This document shows, piece after piece, positions 9,616 through 18,175 of a DNA stretch of 64,000 nucleotides. Below the pieces are notes generated by a model that saw only the letters and a list, made by a program, of their open reading frames with translations, made no database searches and was not told the DNA's origin. Both the position numbers and the translations under genes were made by a program. Source of the stretch: Oscillospiraceae bacterium (GTDB lineage Bacteria; Bacillota; Clostridia; Oscillospirales; Acutalibacteraceae); assembly GCA_902790325.1 (NCBI GenBank), contig CADARP010000003.1:1-64000 (forward strand), given 5' to 3'. Each line of letters opens with the position of its first letter. Position 1 is the stretch's first letter.

Positions 9616-10452
9616 ATGGTTGACGGAAAGCATTTTGTGATTGACGCGCACTGTCATATTTATCCGGACAAGATCGCGCAAAAGGCCGAACGCGCCACCG
9701 AAAACTTCTACCATTACAACGGATTCGGAGACGGTACGGTCGGCATGCTTTTGCGCGAAGGCAAAAAGGCGGGCATCGACCGCTTCATCGTGCAGTCGGT
9801 CGCGACCACGCCGCACCAGGTTTCCGGCATCAACCGTTTCATTGCGGACACGGTAAAAAACGGCGGCGGCGTCTTCGCGGGGCTCGGCACACTGCATCCC
9901 GACAGCGAAAACCTGAAACGGGACGTCGACGAAATCGTGTCGCTCGGTCTGCACGGCGTCAAGCTGCACCCGGACATCCAGAACTTCAAAATCGACGATT
10001 ACCGCTGTCTGAAAATCTACGAGCTGTGCGAACAGGCGGGACTGCCGATCCTGATGCACACGGGCGACAGCCGGTACGACAACTCCAACCCGAACCGCCT
10101 GCTGCCGGTGCTGGAAATCTACACGGATCTGATCGTCGTCGGCGCGCATTTCGGCGGCTGGTCGATCTGGGAGGAAGCGTCGAAAAAACTGTGCGGACTG
10201 AAAAACCTGTACGTTGACAGCTCTTCCAGCTTCGCGTGGCTCAGCAACGACGACGTGAAACGCATCATCGCGCGCTACGGCACGGACAGAGTCCTGTTCG
10301 GCACGGATTACCCCTTGGGCTCGCCGGCAGAGGAGATCGCGCGCTTTCTGTCGCTCGGTTATTCCGACGATGAGAACCGCCGGATGCTCAGTGAAAACGC
10401 AAAAAAGGTTTTTCGCCTGGATACGGAAGAAAGGAGCGTTCACCATGTATAA
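9616..10452 (+). CDS. Amidohydrolase-related TIM-barrel hydrolase (COG2159-like)
   Basis: A cytoplasmic 278-residue metal-dependent hydrolase or decarboxylase. Metal ligands of the amidohydrolase superfamily can be read in order: DAHCHIY (HxH) near residue 10, KLHPD near 116, MHTGD near 146, GAHFGG near 176 and FGTDYP near 232. The substrate cannot be told; relatives include ACMSD-type decarboxylases and plain hydrolases. It is the first gene behind a T-box, so it should be induced when a particular tRNA is uncharged. The next gene overlaps it by 8 bp. Confidence 0.8.
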   Translation: MVDGKHFVIDAHCHIYPDKIAQKAERATENFYHYNGFGDGTVGMLLREGKKAGIDRFIVQSVATTPHQVSGINRFIADTVKNGGGVFAGLGTLHPDSENLKRDVDEIVSLGLHGVKLHPDIQNFKIDDYRCLKIYELCEQAGLPILMHTGDSRYDNSNPNRLLPVLEIYTDLIVVGAHFGGWSIWEEASKKLCGLKNLYVDSSSSFAWLSNDDVKRIIARYGTDRVLFGTDYPLGSPAEEIARFLSLGYSDDENRRMLSENAKKVFRLDTEERSVHHV

Positions 10453-11314
10453 AACAGCATTCGCGAAAAGAGGATTGTCCGTTCTGATGAGTCTGCTTCT
10501 GGCGCTGGGCTGCTGCGTCATTGCGGCTGCCGCGGAAGATGCGCCGCACTACGTTGTGCTCGGCGACTCCATCGCGTTCGGTTCGGGGCTGTCCAATCCG
10601 AGGCAGGCGGTGTACGGCAGGATCGTCGCCGATACGAACGGCTATGCCTATGACAATTTCGCCGTGCCCGGACACACGACGCAGAATCTGCTGCAGCGCA
10701 TGCAGAACGAGCAGGTCAAGACAGCGATTGCCGACGCGGACATCATCAGTATTTCGATCGGCGGCAACAACTTCCTGCTCGGCAACCTGAACGCGCTGTT
10801 GTACGACGCCATTGTCAAAGAGGACTATACGCGATTTGACGAGATCGCAGACCGTTTTTACGACGACCTGCAGCAGATCATCGAAACGATCCGTCAGCTC
10901 AATCCGGACGCGGCGATCCTGCTGCAGACCATTTACAATCCGCAGACCGGTTACGTCGGCGAGGTCTATCAGCAGGGCGCAAACCGCTTCAACGACCTGT
11001 TCCGGCAGTATGCCGCGGAGCATCCGGAAGGCATTCTGCTGGTGGACGTCGCGCAGGTGCTGACGGATTCCGACCGTGATTTTGCCGAAGACCGCATCCA
11101 CCCCAGCGCTGTCGGCAACGAAAAGATCGCACGTGCGGTTTTGCAGACGCTGTTCGACAACGGGCTCGGCACGCAGACAACGCCTGTGATCGCCGAAGCC
11201 GGGCGGGACATGCACGGCACCGGCGCTTTCACATGGTTCGTGCAATTCTACGGCGGCCTGTTCCATCTGCTCTCGGTCGTCCGTCATTTCTTTATCTCTG
11301 TATTTGCACGGTAA
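10445..11314 (+). CDS. Secreted GDSL/SGNH-family hydrolase
   Basis: A 289-residue protein with a Sec-type signal sequence (about residues 1-31: basic start, hydrophobic core, AAAAE). The SGNH blocks are GDSIAFG near residue 40 (catalytic Ser), a conserved Gly, GGNNF near 105 (Asn) and DRIHPS near 216 (Asp/His). A hydrophobic stretch near the C-terminus may anchor it in the membrane. Lipase/esterase activity is the family expectation. The start at 10445 has a GAAAGGAG site and overlaps the amidohydrolase by 8 bp, so it is also T-box controlled. Confidence 0.85.
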   Translation: MYKTAFAKRGLSVLMSLLLALGCCVIAAAAEDAPHYVVLGDSIAFGSGLSNPRQAVYGRIVADTNGYAYDNFAVPGHTTQNLLQRMQNEQVKTAIADADIISISIGGNNFLLGNLNALLYDAIVKEDYTRFDEIADRFYDDLQQIIETIRQLNPDAAILLQTIYNPQTGYVGEVYQQGANRFNDLFRQYAAEHPEGILLVDVAQVLTDSDRDFAEDRIHPSAVGNEKIARAVLQTLFDNGLGTQTTPVIAEAGRDMHGTGAFTWFVQFYGGLFHLLSVVRHFFISVFAR

Positions 11315-11335
11315 CCCTGAAGGAAACGCGGATGG

Positions 11336-11357
11336 GTAACGTACTTTTGTGCCGGTT
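11336..11357 (+). repeat. Half of the element right-end hairpin
   Basis: The sequence GGTAACGTACTTTTGTGCCGGT matches the right arm of the hairpins at 712-754 and 20520-20562, but the left arm is missing. It sits in the gap between the GDSL gene and the unusual operon, whose far side is bounded by a complete element at 20007. The rest of 11315-11454 holds no gene. Confidence 0.5.
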
Positions 11358-11454
11358 CTCTTGAATCAAACAATCATTCTTCTCAACGAATACTTCGTTT
11401 AGTCTTTTCCTTACGGCTTGTTTTCCGCAATGCTATTTCAAAAATGTGTTGACG

Positions 11455-11859
11455 TTATTCTCCGCAGCCGATCAGGCGCAATCTGTAATTCACAAGATAC
11501 GGTCGGTCGTCCTCCGAATACGAAAACCAGTTCACGACCGCTATTTCGGTTCTTTTATCGGCGTATTCCGGACGGATAAACTGTCTTTCTTCAAATGTAA
11601 AGAAATCATCCGTTTCCGTTTCGTCATCGGCAGTAAACAGAAACTCTTGCGCTTGTGCGTCTGATTCCGGATCCTGAATCCGTCTGTATTCTGTCGTCGA
11701 ATCGAACAGATGCACTTCATGATATTCCGATACATCGAAGAAATCATGATCGCCTGTCCAAATACCTGCCTGATCCTTTTGGTACGGGCAGCAAATCGTG
11801 TCTCTGTTGGATAATGCAAACAAATACCCGTTTGCCGGGATTCGGTCATAATATTTCAT
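11455..11859 (-). CDS. Small protein of the Cas10/RAMP operon, possibly Csx19 (TIGR03984)-like
   Basis: A 134-residue soluble acidic protein, last gene of the six-gene operon, starting by ATGA overlap with the RAMP-like gene behind a GGGAGGG site. It has no signal peptide or membrane segment. A segment reading EVHLFDSTTEYRRI and a C-terminal VNYRLRLIG are loosely reminiscent of the small Csx19/TIGR03984 partners of type III-D CRISPR complexes. That resemblance is weak, and position next to a RAMP is the main argument. The function is otherwise unknown. Confidence 0.45.
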   Translation of the reverse strand: MKYYDRIPANGYLFALSNRDTICCPYQKDQAGIWTGDHDFFDVSEYHEVHLFDSTTEYRRIQDPESDAQAQEFLFTADDETETDDFFTFEERQFIRPEYADKRTEIAVVNWFSYSEDDRPYLVNYRLRLIGCGE

Positions 11860-12782
11860 TCTGCGCCCTCCCTTTTGTCCGAGAGTGTACGACAATACAA
11901 ATTCTTTGTAGGTTCAACGGTGATTTCGCCGTAACCGTCTGTCGTGCCGCAGCCGATAAAACAGTGCCTGATTTTTGCAATGTCTTGTTTTTCCTCGCAG
12001 ACCAGCCGAAAAGACGAACCTGCCGCCGTACCGTAGGACGCAGGAAAGCCGTCGACATGCATCAGGCAGGTTTCGCGGTATCGGCTTTTGACCGAGAAAA
12101 CGCCGGCCGTCCCGAGAATCCTTTCCATTGCGCGGATGATCGGCTGTTCGGTTTCATCATATACGCCGTACGGATTGCGAAACAACAAAGGGGAAAGCAC
12201 GCGTACCGTGACGTCGGAGCATAATTCCGTTTCAAACGCGTCTTCTGTAACAGAAAGCACATCCACTTCTGTCGAACCGCCGCCAAGTGCAAGCGCGCTG
12301 TCTTTCCTGACCATGTCGGCGATGCGTTCAATCGGTTCACGCGCCCCCTCGATAAATCCGATAAAGGATTGCCCCGCGGACAAAATGATTTGGTTGTTCG
12401 CGGTTTTCTTTTTGACCGGGACGGATTCGATACTGTCCGCGTTTGGATCCGTAACAAAACAACGCGGCAGATAATGCAGTCTTTCAAATAGATCTGTATT
12501 TTGATCGGTCGCCATTCTGTCGCGGAGCTGCGCGGGCGCATTGCGGACAAATGCGAAACTGATCGGAGAAGGCAGGCATCTTTTGCCGCCCGACCCGATG
12601 TAGGCAAACGAAAAAGTCAATGCCGAAAGACCCGGTTCAGAATCGCAGCTTCCCCTGCTTTCCATCGCCCTGCGCATCTCTCTGCCGGGAATACATCCCG
12701 GGAAATCGGCGAATACATCCGCCGGAAAAGAAACGTCTGTTGAAAGCCGTACGGAGTAATGGAGTTTGTACTTGTTTTGCAT
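11856..12782 (-). CDS. RAMP-superfamily-like protein (Csx10/Cas7-like)
   Basis: A 308-residue protein. Features of Cas RAMP proteins: an N-terminal beta-strand start (YKLHYSVRL), a CIPGREMRRAM motif at residues 30-40 matching the IPGSsLRGAlr element of Csx10/Csm/Cmr RAMPs, and a C-terminal glycine-rich loop GCGTTDGYGEI. In type III complexes such proteins bind crRNA. No crRNA source is seen, so its RNA partner, if any, must come from elsewhere. The ATG at 12782 has an AAGGAG site; a GTG at 12794 overlapping the upstream stop is an alternative. Confidence 0.6.
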   Translation of the reverse strand: MQNKYKLHYSVRLSTDVSFPADVFADFPGCIPGREMRRAMESRGSCDSEPGLSALTFSFAYIGSGGKRCLPSPISFAFVRNAPAQLRDRMATDQNTDLFERLHYLPRCFVTDPNADSIESVPVKKKTANNQIILSAGQSFIGFIEGAREPIERIADMVRKDSALALGGGSTEVDVLSVTEDAFETELCSDVTVRVLSPLLFRNPYGVYDETEQPIIRAMERILGTAGVFSVKSRYRETCLMHVDGFPASYGTAAGSSFRLVCEEKQDIAKIRHCFIGCGTTDGYGEITVEPTKNLYCRTLSDKREGAE

Positions 12783-12790
12783 CGATCCGA

Positions 12791-13957
12791 TCACTCCTTC
12801 GGTATTTTAAATGGTTGGTCATCCCGGCAATCGCATTTGATCCATGACCCGTCGTTTGCATTTCGGAAATGAGACGCATATACATAGTTTTCGACAAAGC
12901 CGTTTTTTCTGCGGCTTTTGGCAAAGGCTTTCGCCGTTTCGCAGCATGCATCCGAAAGCGTCTGCCCCATGCGATACGGAATTTCCTCGTTGACAAAAGC
13001 GATGCCGACCGAAACCGAGAGCGGGATCGTTCCGGTATCGTCATTTTGCCAAAGGGGCGTTTCAGACACTCTCTTTGCAAACAGATCCGCCGCGTCATAT
13101 GCGATTTCGGCGGAACACAACAGATTCACGTCATCGCCGCCGATATTCAGCCTGCGAAAAACCCGATTGCAATTGCCGTATCTCATGCACAGCGCCTTTT
13201 CTATATCCTCCAGAGCGCACAGATATGTATTTGTGATACACGCCGTGAGCTTTCTTATGGCGGCAATACCTGTGCGGTATTCTTCTATGGAGCTCATGAT
13301 CCGGCTCACGGTAAGACTCATGTCGTTGCCGTCAATATGGATATAGGCAAGTCCTTCTGCGGCGTCGACCGGCGCATGACCGCAGGGCGTTCGCTCCCGC
13401 TTGAACAACGTTTCGAGGGAAACGGTCTCTCCTGTCCGCGCGTCATAACCGGATACCGGATTGCCGGTCGCGCTTTCCGTCTCCACGATCGGCAGGGGAG
13501 CCAGCGGATGAGAAATACAGGCACGGTTGGATGCAATGTCGATCTTTCTGTACAGCATCATGTAATCATGGCGAAATGAATCCGTCATGGGCGTTATCAC
13601 CATATCGATCTGCAGGCTGTAGGTGTGCTCGAGCACATAGCGCGAAAAACGGCGGTTGACGCTTCTGCACAGTTCTTCGCTTCTGTACAGCATCACGGCG
13701 TTCCCGGCGCCGACGGATATGAGCTGCGCCAGGATTGCGGGATCATCAAAAAACGGGATTCGTTCGGGATGCTCCAGGAAGGACAGGTCGTATTCGTTTT
13801 CGTTCAATCCGCAGGCGCAAAGAGACGCCTGAAGCGCCTGCGGGATGATTTGAGCGACCAGAATCCCGGCGCCGATCCTGCCGGCTTCATCACTTCCCGA
13901 AAAAATATAGATTTGAATGTGCCGCGTGTCATATTTACACAGAACCGCAGTCTCCAT
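12791..13957 (-). CDS. Cas10/Cmr2-like double-palm nucleotidyltransferase without HD domain
   Basis: A 388-residue protein with Cas10 architecture. The N-terminal palm has YIFSGS near residue 17 and a GAGN loop (83-86) in the position of Cas10 palm 1. A linker with PLAPLPIVETESATGNP precedes the second palm, which has HIDGND (207-212), GGDD (273-276) and the downstream SVSVGIA and AKAFAKSRR segments typical of Cas10 palm 2. No N-terminal HD nuclease or zinc finger is obvious. Cas10 GGDD palms make cyclic oligoadenylate, so second-messenger synthesis is plausible but unproven. Its ATG directly follows the upstream stop (TAAATG). Confidence 0.75.
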   Translation of the reverse strand: METAVLCKYDTRHIQIYIFSGSDEAGRIGAGILVAQIIPQALQASLCACGLNENEYDLSFLEHPERIPFFDDPAILAQLISVGAGNAVMLYRSEELCRSVNRRFSRYVLEHTYSLQIDMVITPMTDSFRHDYMMLYRKIDIASNRACISHPLAPLPIVETESATGNPVSGYDARTGETVSLETLFKRERTPCGHAPVDAAEGLAYIHIDGNDMSLTVSRIMSSIEEYRTGIAAIRKLTACITNTYLCALEDIEKALCMRYGNCNRVFRRLNIGGDDVNLLCSAEIAYDAADLFAKRVSETPLWQNDDTGTIPLSVSVGIAFVNEEIPYRMGQTLSDACCETAKAFAKSRRKNGFVENYVYASHFRNANDGSWIKCDCRDDQPFKIPKE

Positions 13958-16024
13958 TTATTCACCGCTTTCCGACAACTGTGCATTTTGTTCCCGAACC
14001 ATTTTTGCAAATGTTCCGTTCTTTTGCATGAGTTCCTGGAATGTCCCGCATTCGGCAATTACGCCGTCTTGAAGAACGAGTATTTTGTCGCACCGGATCA
14101 CGGAGGAAAGACGGTGCGAAACAAGAATAACCGTACTGTCAAGAGAAAACACCGTATCCAATGTCTGCTGCAGCGTGCTTGCGTCCAAGGCCGAAAACGG
14201 TTCGTCCAGAACCAAAACAGACGGCTCGCAGACCAGCGCCCGTGCAAAAAGGAAGCGCTGCACCTGCCCGCCGGAGAGACCGCAGCCGCGAATGTCCGGC
14301 AAGATGTGCGCCAGCTTACCGTCCAGCTTTTCGACGTCCGTTCTGAATCGGGCTTTTTCAAACGCGTTCCAGATCTGCGCATCCGTCGCGTCCGTATGGC
14401 TGTACCGCATGTTTTCCGCAATGCTGCCGGGCATCAGGCGGGATGTTTGCAGAACGATTCCCATTTTCTTTCTCAGAGATTTGGTATTGACTGCATTGAT
14501 GTTTGTACCGTCATACTGAATATCTCCCGAGGTCGGGGTCAAAAATCCGACGAGCAGCTTTATCAGCGTCGACTTTCCGCCTCCCGAAGCGCCTACAATC
14601 GCAATTTTTTCGCCTTGTTTAATATCGAATGAGATCCCTTTCAGGACATACGGCGCGTCATCCCTGTATCGGAAGAACAGATCACGCACACGGACAGCAC
14701 CCGAAAGAAAGCGGACAAAATCCTTTTCCGCACTGTTTTCAAGCTTCTGCGCGAAAACCGGCTTTAAGCATTGAATCTGCGCAGGAACCAGAAGCAGCGA
14801 GGATACCAGCGTGTTCCACTCCATGACAGACGCAGACAGTATGCCGAACGACGCGCTGAAGGCAATGTATATCCCTACAGGAATCCCCAAAGGCGCCAAA
14901 AGGGAAATCAGTGCGAGCGTGACGGCCGAGGAAATCAGCAGCGGCAATCCGTCGCCCAGTTTTATGAGAAACGGCGGATCATATTGGAGCGTCAACGTTT
15001 GCTCGAGATTGTCTTTCCATTTTTCCTCTATCGCTGTTTCTGCATGATAGAGTTGGATTTTTTGCATCCCTTTGAAAACATCATAGTTCAAATTATCCTG
15101 TTGAATCATCCCGTCATACAGCCGGAGATTGATTTTTTTCTTTTTATTCGTGAACCACAGCCCGAACAAGACTTCGAGGGCAAGAAAAGGCAATGTGCAA
15201 AGCGTCAGGACCGGTGCATAACGGATCATTTGCGGAATATAGCAAATCAGCGCCAGCGCCAGCAGAGCCATATCAGCCAGGAGATTTAAAGAGATTTCAA
15301 CTGTTGTGCATACTGCCGCCAGTCTTTTCGGTATCCCGCCCGCCGATATTTCCTCAAAAAAGCGTTCCGGCAGCAGCAGCGTGCGCGCCATCAGCGCGGA
15401 TTCCGCCTGTACGGAAATCCGATTGCGCACCGACACCATAAGCATTCCGTTTGCCATGCGCGCGAAACTTCTGAAAATGCCGAACGACACAAACAAAGCG
15501 AGCTGTGAAAAGAACACAGAAGAAAAAGCGGAAGCGCTGTCTGCAATCGTGTCATTGACAATGTAGTTTGTTATGGCGGGGAAAACAAGACCCAGCAGCG
15601 TGATCAGCAGCGGAATTCCGGTCAGAAGCAGGTAATCGGTCGGGCGAAGCAGCCGCAAAACAAGCAGAATAAAATCCTTGAAACTGCCGTCGCCTTTCGG
15701 GAAGGGACGGCTGATCAGATATGCCTTCCCTTTGAAGGCCGCGTCTTTAAACGGTATGCGTTTCACGCCGTCGGACAGGTCGAAACAAGCGCTCCCGAAT
15801 ACGGACGGAGCCACGGCAACTGCCCTGCCGTCTTCGGTAAAGGCAAGCAGGTACTCATTTTTACACGCACGGATTTCGGAGGCGTCAACGGCGCTGGCCA
15901 GAATACCGTTCGGCTCCAGATAAACCGCAAACGCTTCTTCGCATGTTTCACAGTTTTTCGTGAAAGGGATATTCAAATGAAAACGCCGCAAAATGAATTG
16001 CAAAACTTTACATATATCGTTCAT
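13958..16024 (-). CDS. NHLM-type ABC exporter, second subunit (no peptidase domain)
   Basis: A membrane ABC half-transporter of 688 residues. The N-terminal region of about 130 residues is soluble and is not a C39 peptidase. Six membrane segments follow (about 145-430), then a nucleotide-binding domain with Walker A GASGGGKST, signature LSGGQ, Walker B VLVLDEP and the H-loop SHRLS. This arrangement matches the partner ATP-binding exporter (TIGR03797-like) of NHLM bacteriocin systems, but it is shorter than usual. It probably forms a heterodimer with the exporter encoded just upstream (15-bp gap). A GTG at 16036 is an alternative start. Confidence 0.8.
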   Translation of the reverse strand: MNDICKVLQFILRRFHLNIPFTKNCETCEEAFAVYLEPNGILASAVDASEIRACKNEYLLAFTEDGRAVAVAPSVFGSACFDLSDGVKRIPFKDAAFKGKAYLISRPFPKGDGSFKDFILLVLRLLRPTDYLLLTGIPLLITLLGLVFPAITNYIVNDTIADSASAFSSVFFSQLALFVSFGIFRSFARMANGMLMVSVRNRISVQAESALMARTLLLPERFFEEISAGGIPKRLAAVCTTVEISLNLLADMALLALALICYIPQMIRYAPVLTLCTLPFLALEVLFGLWFTNKKKKINLRLYDGMIQQDNLNYDVFKGMQKIQLYHAETAIEEKWKDNLEQTLTLQYDPPFLIKLGDGLPLLISSAVTLALISLLAPLGIPVGIYIAFSASFGILSASVMEWNTLVSSLLLVPAQIQCLKPVFAQKLENSAEKDFVRFLSGAVRVRDLFFRYRDDAPYVLKGISFDIKQGEKIAIVGASGGGKSTLIKLLVGFLTPTSGDIQYDGTNINAVNTKSLRKKMGIVLQTSRLMPGSIAENMRYSHTDATDAQIWNAFEKARFRTDVEKLDGKLAHILPDIRGCGLSGGQVQRFLFARALVCEPSVLVLDEPFSALDASTLQQTLDTVFSLDSTVILVSHRLSSVIRCDKILVLQDGVIAECGTFQELMQKNGTFAKMVREQNAQLSESGE

Positions 16025-16039
16025 ATTACACTGCACCGC

Positions 16040-18175
16040 TCAATGCGTATCCATCAGTCGGCGGTAGTATCCGTCCGCCGCGATCAATTCTTCGTGCGTT
16101 CCCTGCTGCACGATCTCTCCGTCCTGCATCACCAATATCCAATCGGCTTTATCGATGACGGACATCCGGTGTGCCGCCATCAGGCAGGTCATATTCTTTT
16201 GCGAGAGCAGCTGCATTGCCGACGACTCGCGCAGCGCATCCTGTGAGGAGGTAAACTCATCCAGCAGCAGGAACGTGGGATCGAACGAGAGCGCACCCGC
16301 CAATTCCATGCGCTGCAGTTCTCCGCCGGAGTACCCGATCCCGTTTTGCTGCATTTCGGAATCGTATCCGTTCTTTTCCGCCATGATCCTGTCGTGGATG
16401 TCGACCTGCTTTGCCGCAAGGTGCAGCGACGCTTCGGGAACAGACGGATTCCACATAGTCAGATTGTTCTTGACGGAATCCCTGAAAACGGTCATTTCCT
16501 GATTGACAGCCAGAAGCGAGGCGTGAAACACATCGTCACTGATGTCCCGGATTGCACAGCCGCCGTACAGGATTTTTCCCGATTGCGGGGTGTAGGCGCC
16601 CTGCAGTATTTTTAACAGCGTGCTCTTCCCGCAGCCGGATCTGCCGACCAGAGCGACAGTCTGCCCTTGCTTCACTGTAAAGGAAATATGCTGCAGTGTC
16701 GGTTCGCTGTTGTCGGGATAAGTAAAGGATACATCCTGTACGACCAGATCCCCGACGATTTTGCCGTTTTCTGCCCCGGACTTCTCGCAGACAGGCCTGG
16801 ATTCCAGAGACAGTATATCTTCCGCTTTGCACAAATCCGCATAACAACTGTTCAGCGAATCCATGGCAATGGCAGAATTGCGCAAACTGCTTTGCATTCG
16901 ACGGATCATGGTCTGTGCGGAAATCATAGCGCCGAGGGTAAAATCTCCTTTAAAGATCAAAGCCGCACCCGCAAACAGGATTGCGGCGTCCAAAAGCGCG
17001 TCGTGACATCCGGACACAAAGTGCGTCATTTCCGTAATGCGCTGCAGATTCTCGCGGGCTTTCAGATAAGACGTTTCATGCAGGCGCCATCTGGAAAAAA
17101 AGGCGGATTCTGCCGAAATGGATTTTGTTGTGGAGATCGTATCGAACCCTCTGAGCGTTACGGTGGACAGATTGGCCTGTGTATTGGTGATGCTGTTGGA
17201 TAAAACCGTCACCTTTTGCTGCAGCCGCCCCGCAAGGAGGATAAAAACCAATTCAATCACAAAGCAAATCAGGGCAAGGCGATAATCATAATAGCAAACG
17301 ATACCGAAATACAGCATCATGGACAGAATATCCGTCACGCCGGGGATCAGGATTTTCAGGATATTGCCGTCGATTGCGGCGGCAGCGTCCATGCGCTTCA
17401 TGAAATCGCCGATGCCGTAGCGCTCATAGGTGAGCGCCGGAAGGGACAGAATTTTTTGAAACAGCTTTTCGGAATTCTTCCGGCTTGCCTGCAAGCCCCC
17501 CTTATAAACAGACAGGCTTTCGGCGATCACAAAAACCGCCTGCAGGACAAACACGGCGGCCATTGCCGCAAGCAAACCTGTGCGCATGGAATTTTGACCC
17601 GGATCGCCTGCACTGTCCGAAAGATATTTCACTCCGAACGCCGCTGCTGCCTGCATACATGCGGAAGCGGCATGAAAGCTTACAGTCTTGTAAGCGTCGC
17701 CTTTGTATTCCGAGATCCTGCGGCGCAGATACCAAAAGATCGTTTTTTTCTTTCCGTATTTATGAAATCCTTCAGAAGGAGAAAGAAAGACGGCGTTTCC
17801 GTCGTAATCATGCAGAAACTTATCCTCTGTCATGACCAATTTGCCTTTTATACAGTCGTGGACTGTTACAGCTTTGGAAGAGGCATGTGTAAGAACGCAG
17901 TATTTTCTGCCGCGGGCAATGATCACCGGCCGTTTTTCCGTCCGGAAAACGGATAGTATTTCCTTTGCGCTGCATTTCTTTTCACGAACGTCAAAGCCGT
18001 ACCGGCGCGCAGCGTCGATCATCATCGGCAGTGCGCCGGAACAGCGGCTTTTGTCGCATTCCGAAACGATTTCGCAAAGGTCGGGATAACAGCCGTAATA
18101 CGCAAAGACCATTTGCAGAGCCGTTTCGGGGGATGTGTTTTCCCTTAACTGTAAGTATACAGGCGTTCGTTTCAT
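16040..18175 (-). CDS. NHLM-type ABC exporter with catalytically dead C39 domain
   Basis: A 711-residue peptidase-containing ABC transporter homologue. Residues 1-140 align with the NHLM C39 domain (TPVYLQLRE, YYG, RRYGF, then SEGFHKYGKKK), but the catalytic ECG is replaced by SPE (Pro at 16) and the catalytic HFVVL by KYCVL (Lys at 91). Cleavage is therefore not expected; leader binding may persist. Membrane segments span about 150-430, then Walker A GRSGCGKST, signature YSGGE, Walker B FLLLDE and H-loop AAHRMS. The start overlaps the upstream stop as ATGA. Confidence 0.85.
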   Translation of the reverse strand: MKRTPVYLQLRENTSPETALQMVFAYYGCYPDLCEIVSECDKSRCSGALPMMIDAARRYGFDVREKKCSAKEILSVFRTEKRPVIIARGRKYCVLTHASSKAVTVHDCIKGKLVMTEDKFLHDYDGNAVFLSPSEGFHKYGKKKTIFWYLRRRISEYKGDAYKTVSFHAASACMQAAAAFGVKYLSDSAGDPGQNSMRTGLLAAMAAVFVLQAVFVIAESLSVYKGGLQASRKNSEKLFQKILSLPALTYERYGIGDFMKRMDAAAAIDGNILKILIPGVTDILSMMLYFGIVCYYDYRLALICFVIELVFILLAGRLQQKVTVLSNSITNTQANLSTVTLRGFDTISTTKSISAESAFFSRWRLHETSYLKARENLQRITEMTHFVSGCHDALLDAAILFAGAALIFKGDFTLGAMISAQTMIRRMQSSLRNSAIAMDSLNSCYADLCKAEDILSLESRPVCEKSGAENGKIVGDLVVQDVSFTYPDNSEPTLQHISFTVKQGQTVALVGRSGCGKSTLLKILQGAYTPQSGKILYGGCAIRDISDDVFHASLLAVNQEMTVFRDSVKNNLTMWNPSVPEASLHLAAKQVDIHDRIMAEKNGYDSEMQQNGIGYSGGELQRMELAGALSFDPTFLLLDEFTSSQDALRESSAMQLLSQKNMTCLMAAHRMSVIDKADWILVMQDGEIVQQGTHEELIAADGYYRRLMDTH

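Noticed and set aside
12791-13957. GGDEF diguanylate cyclase
   Set aside because: The motif is GGDD, and the upstream GAGN and DGND motifs fit a Cas10 double palm rather than a single GGDEF domain.
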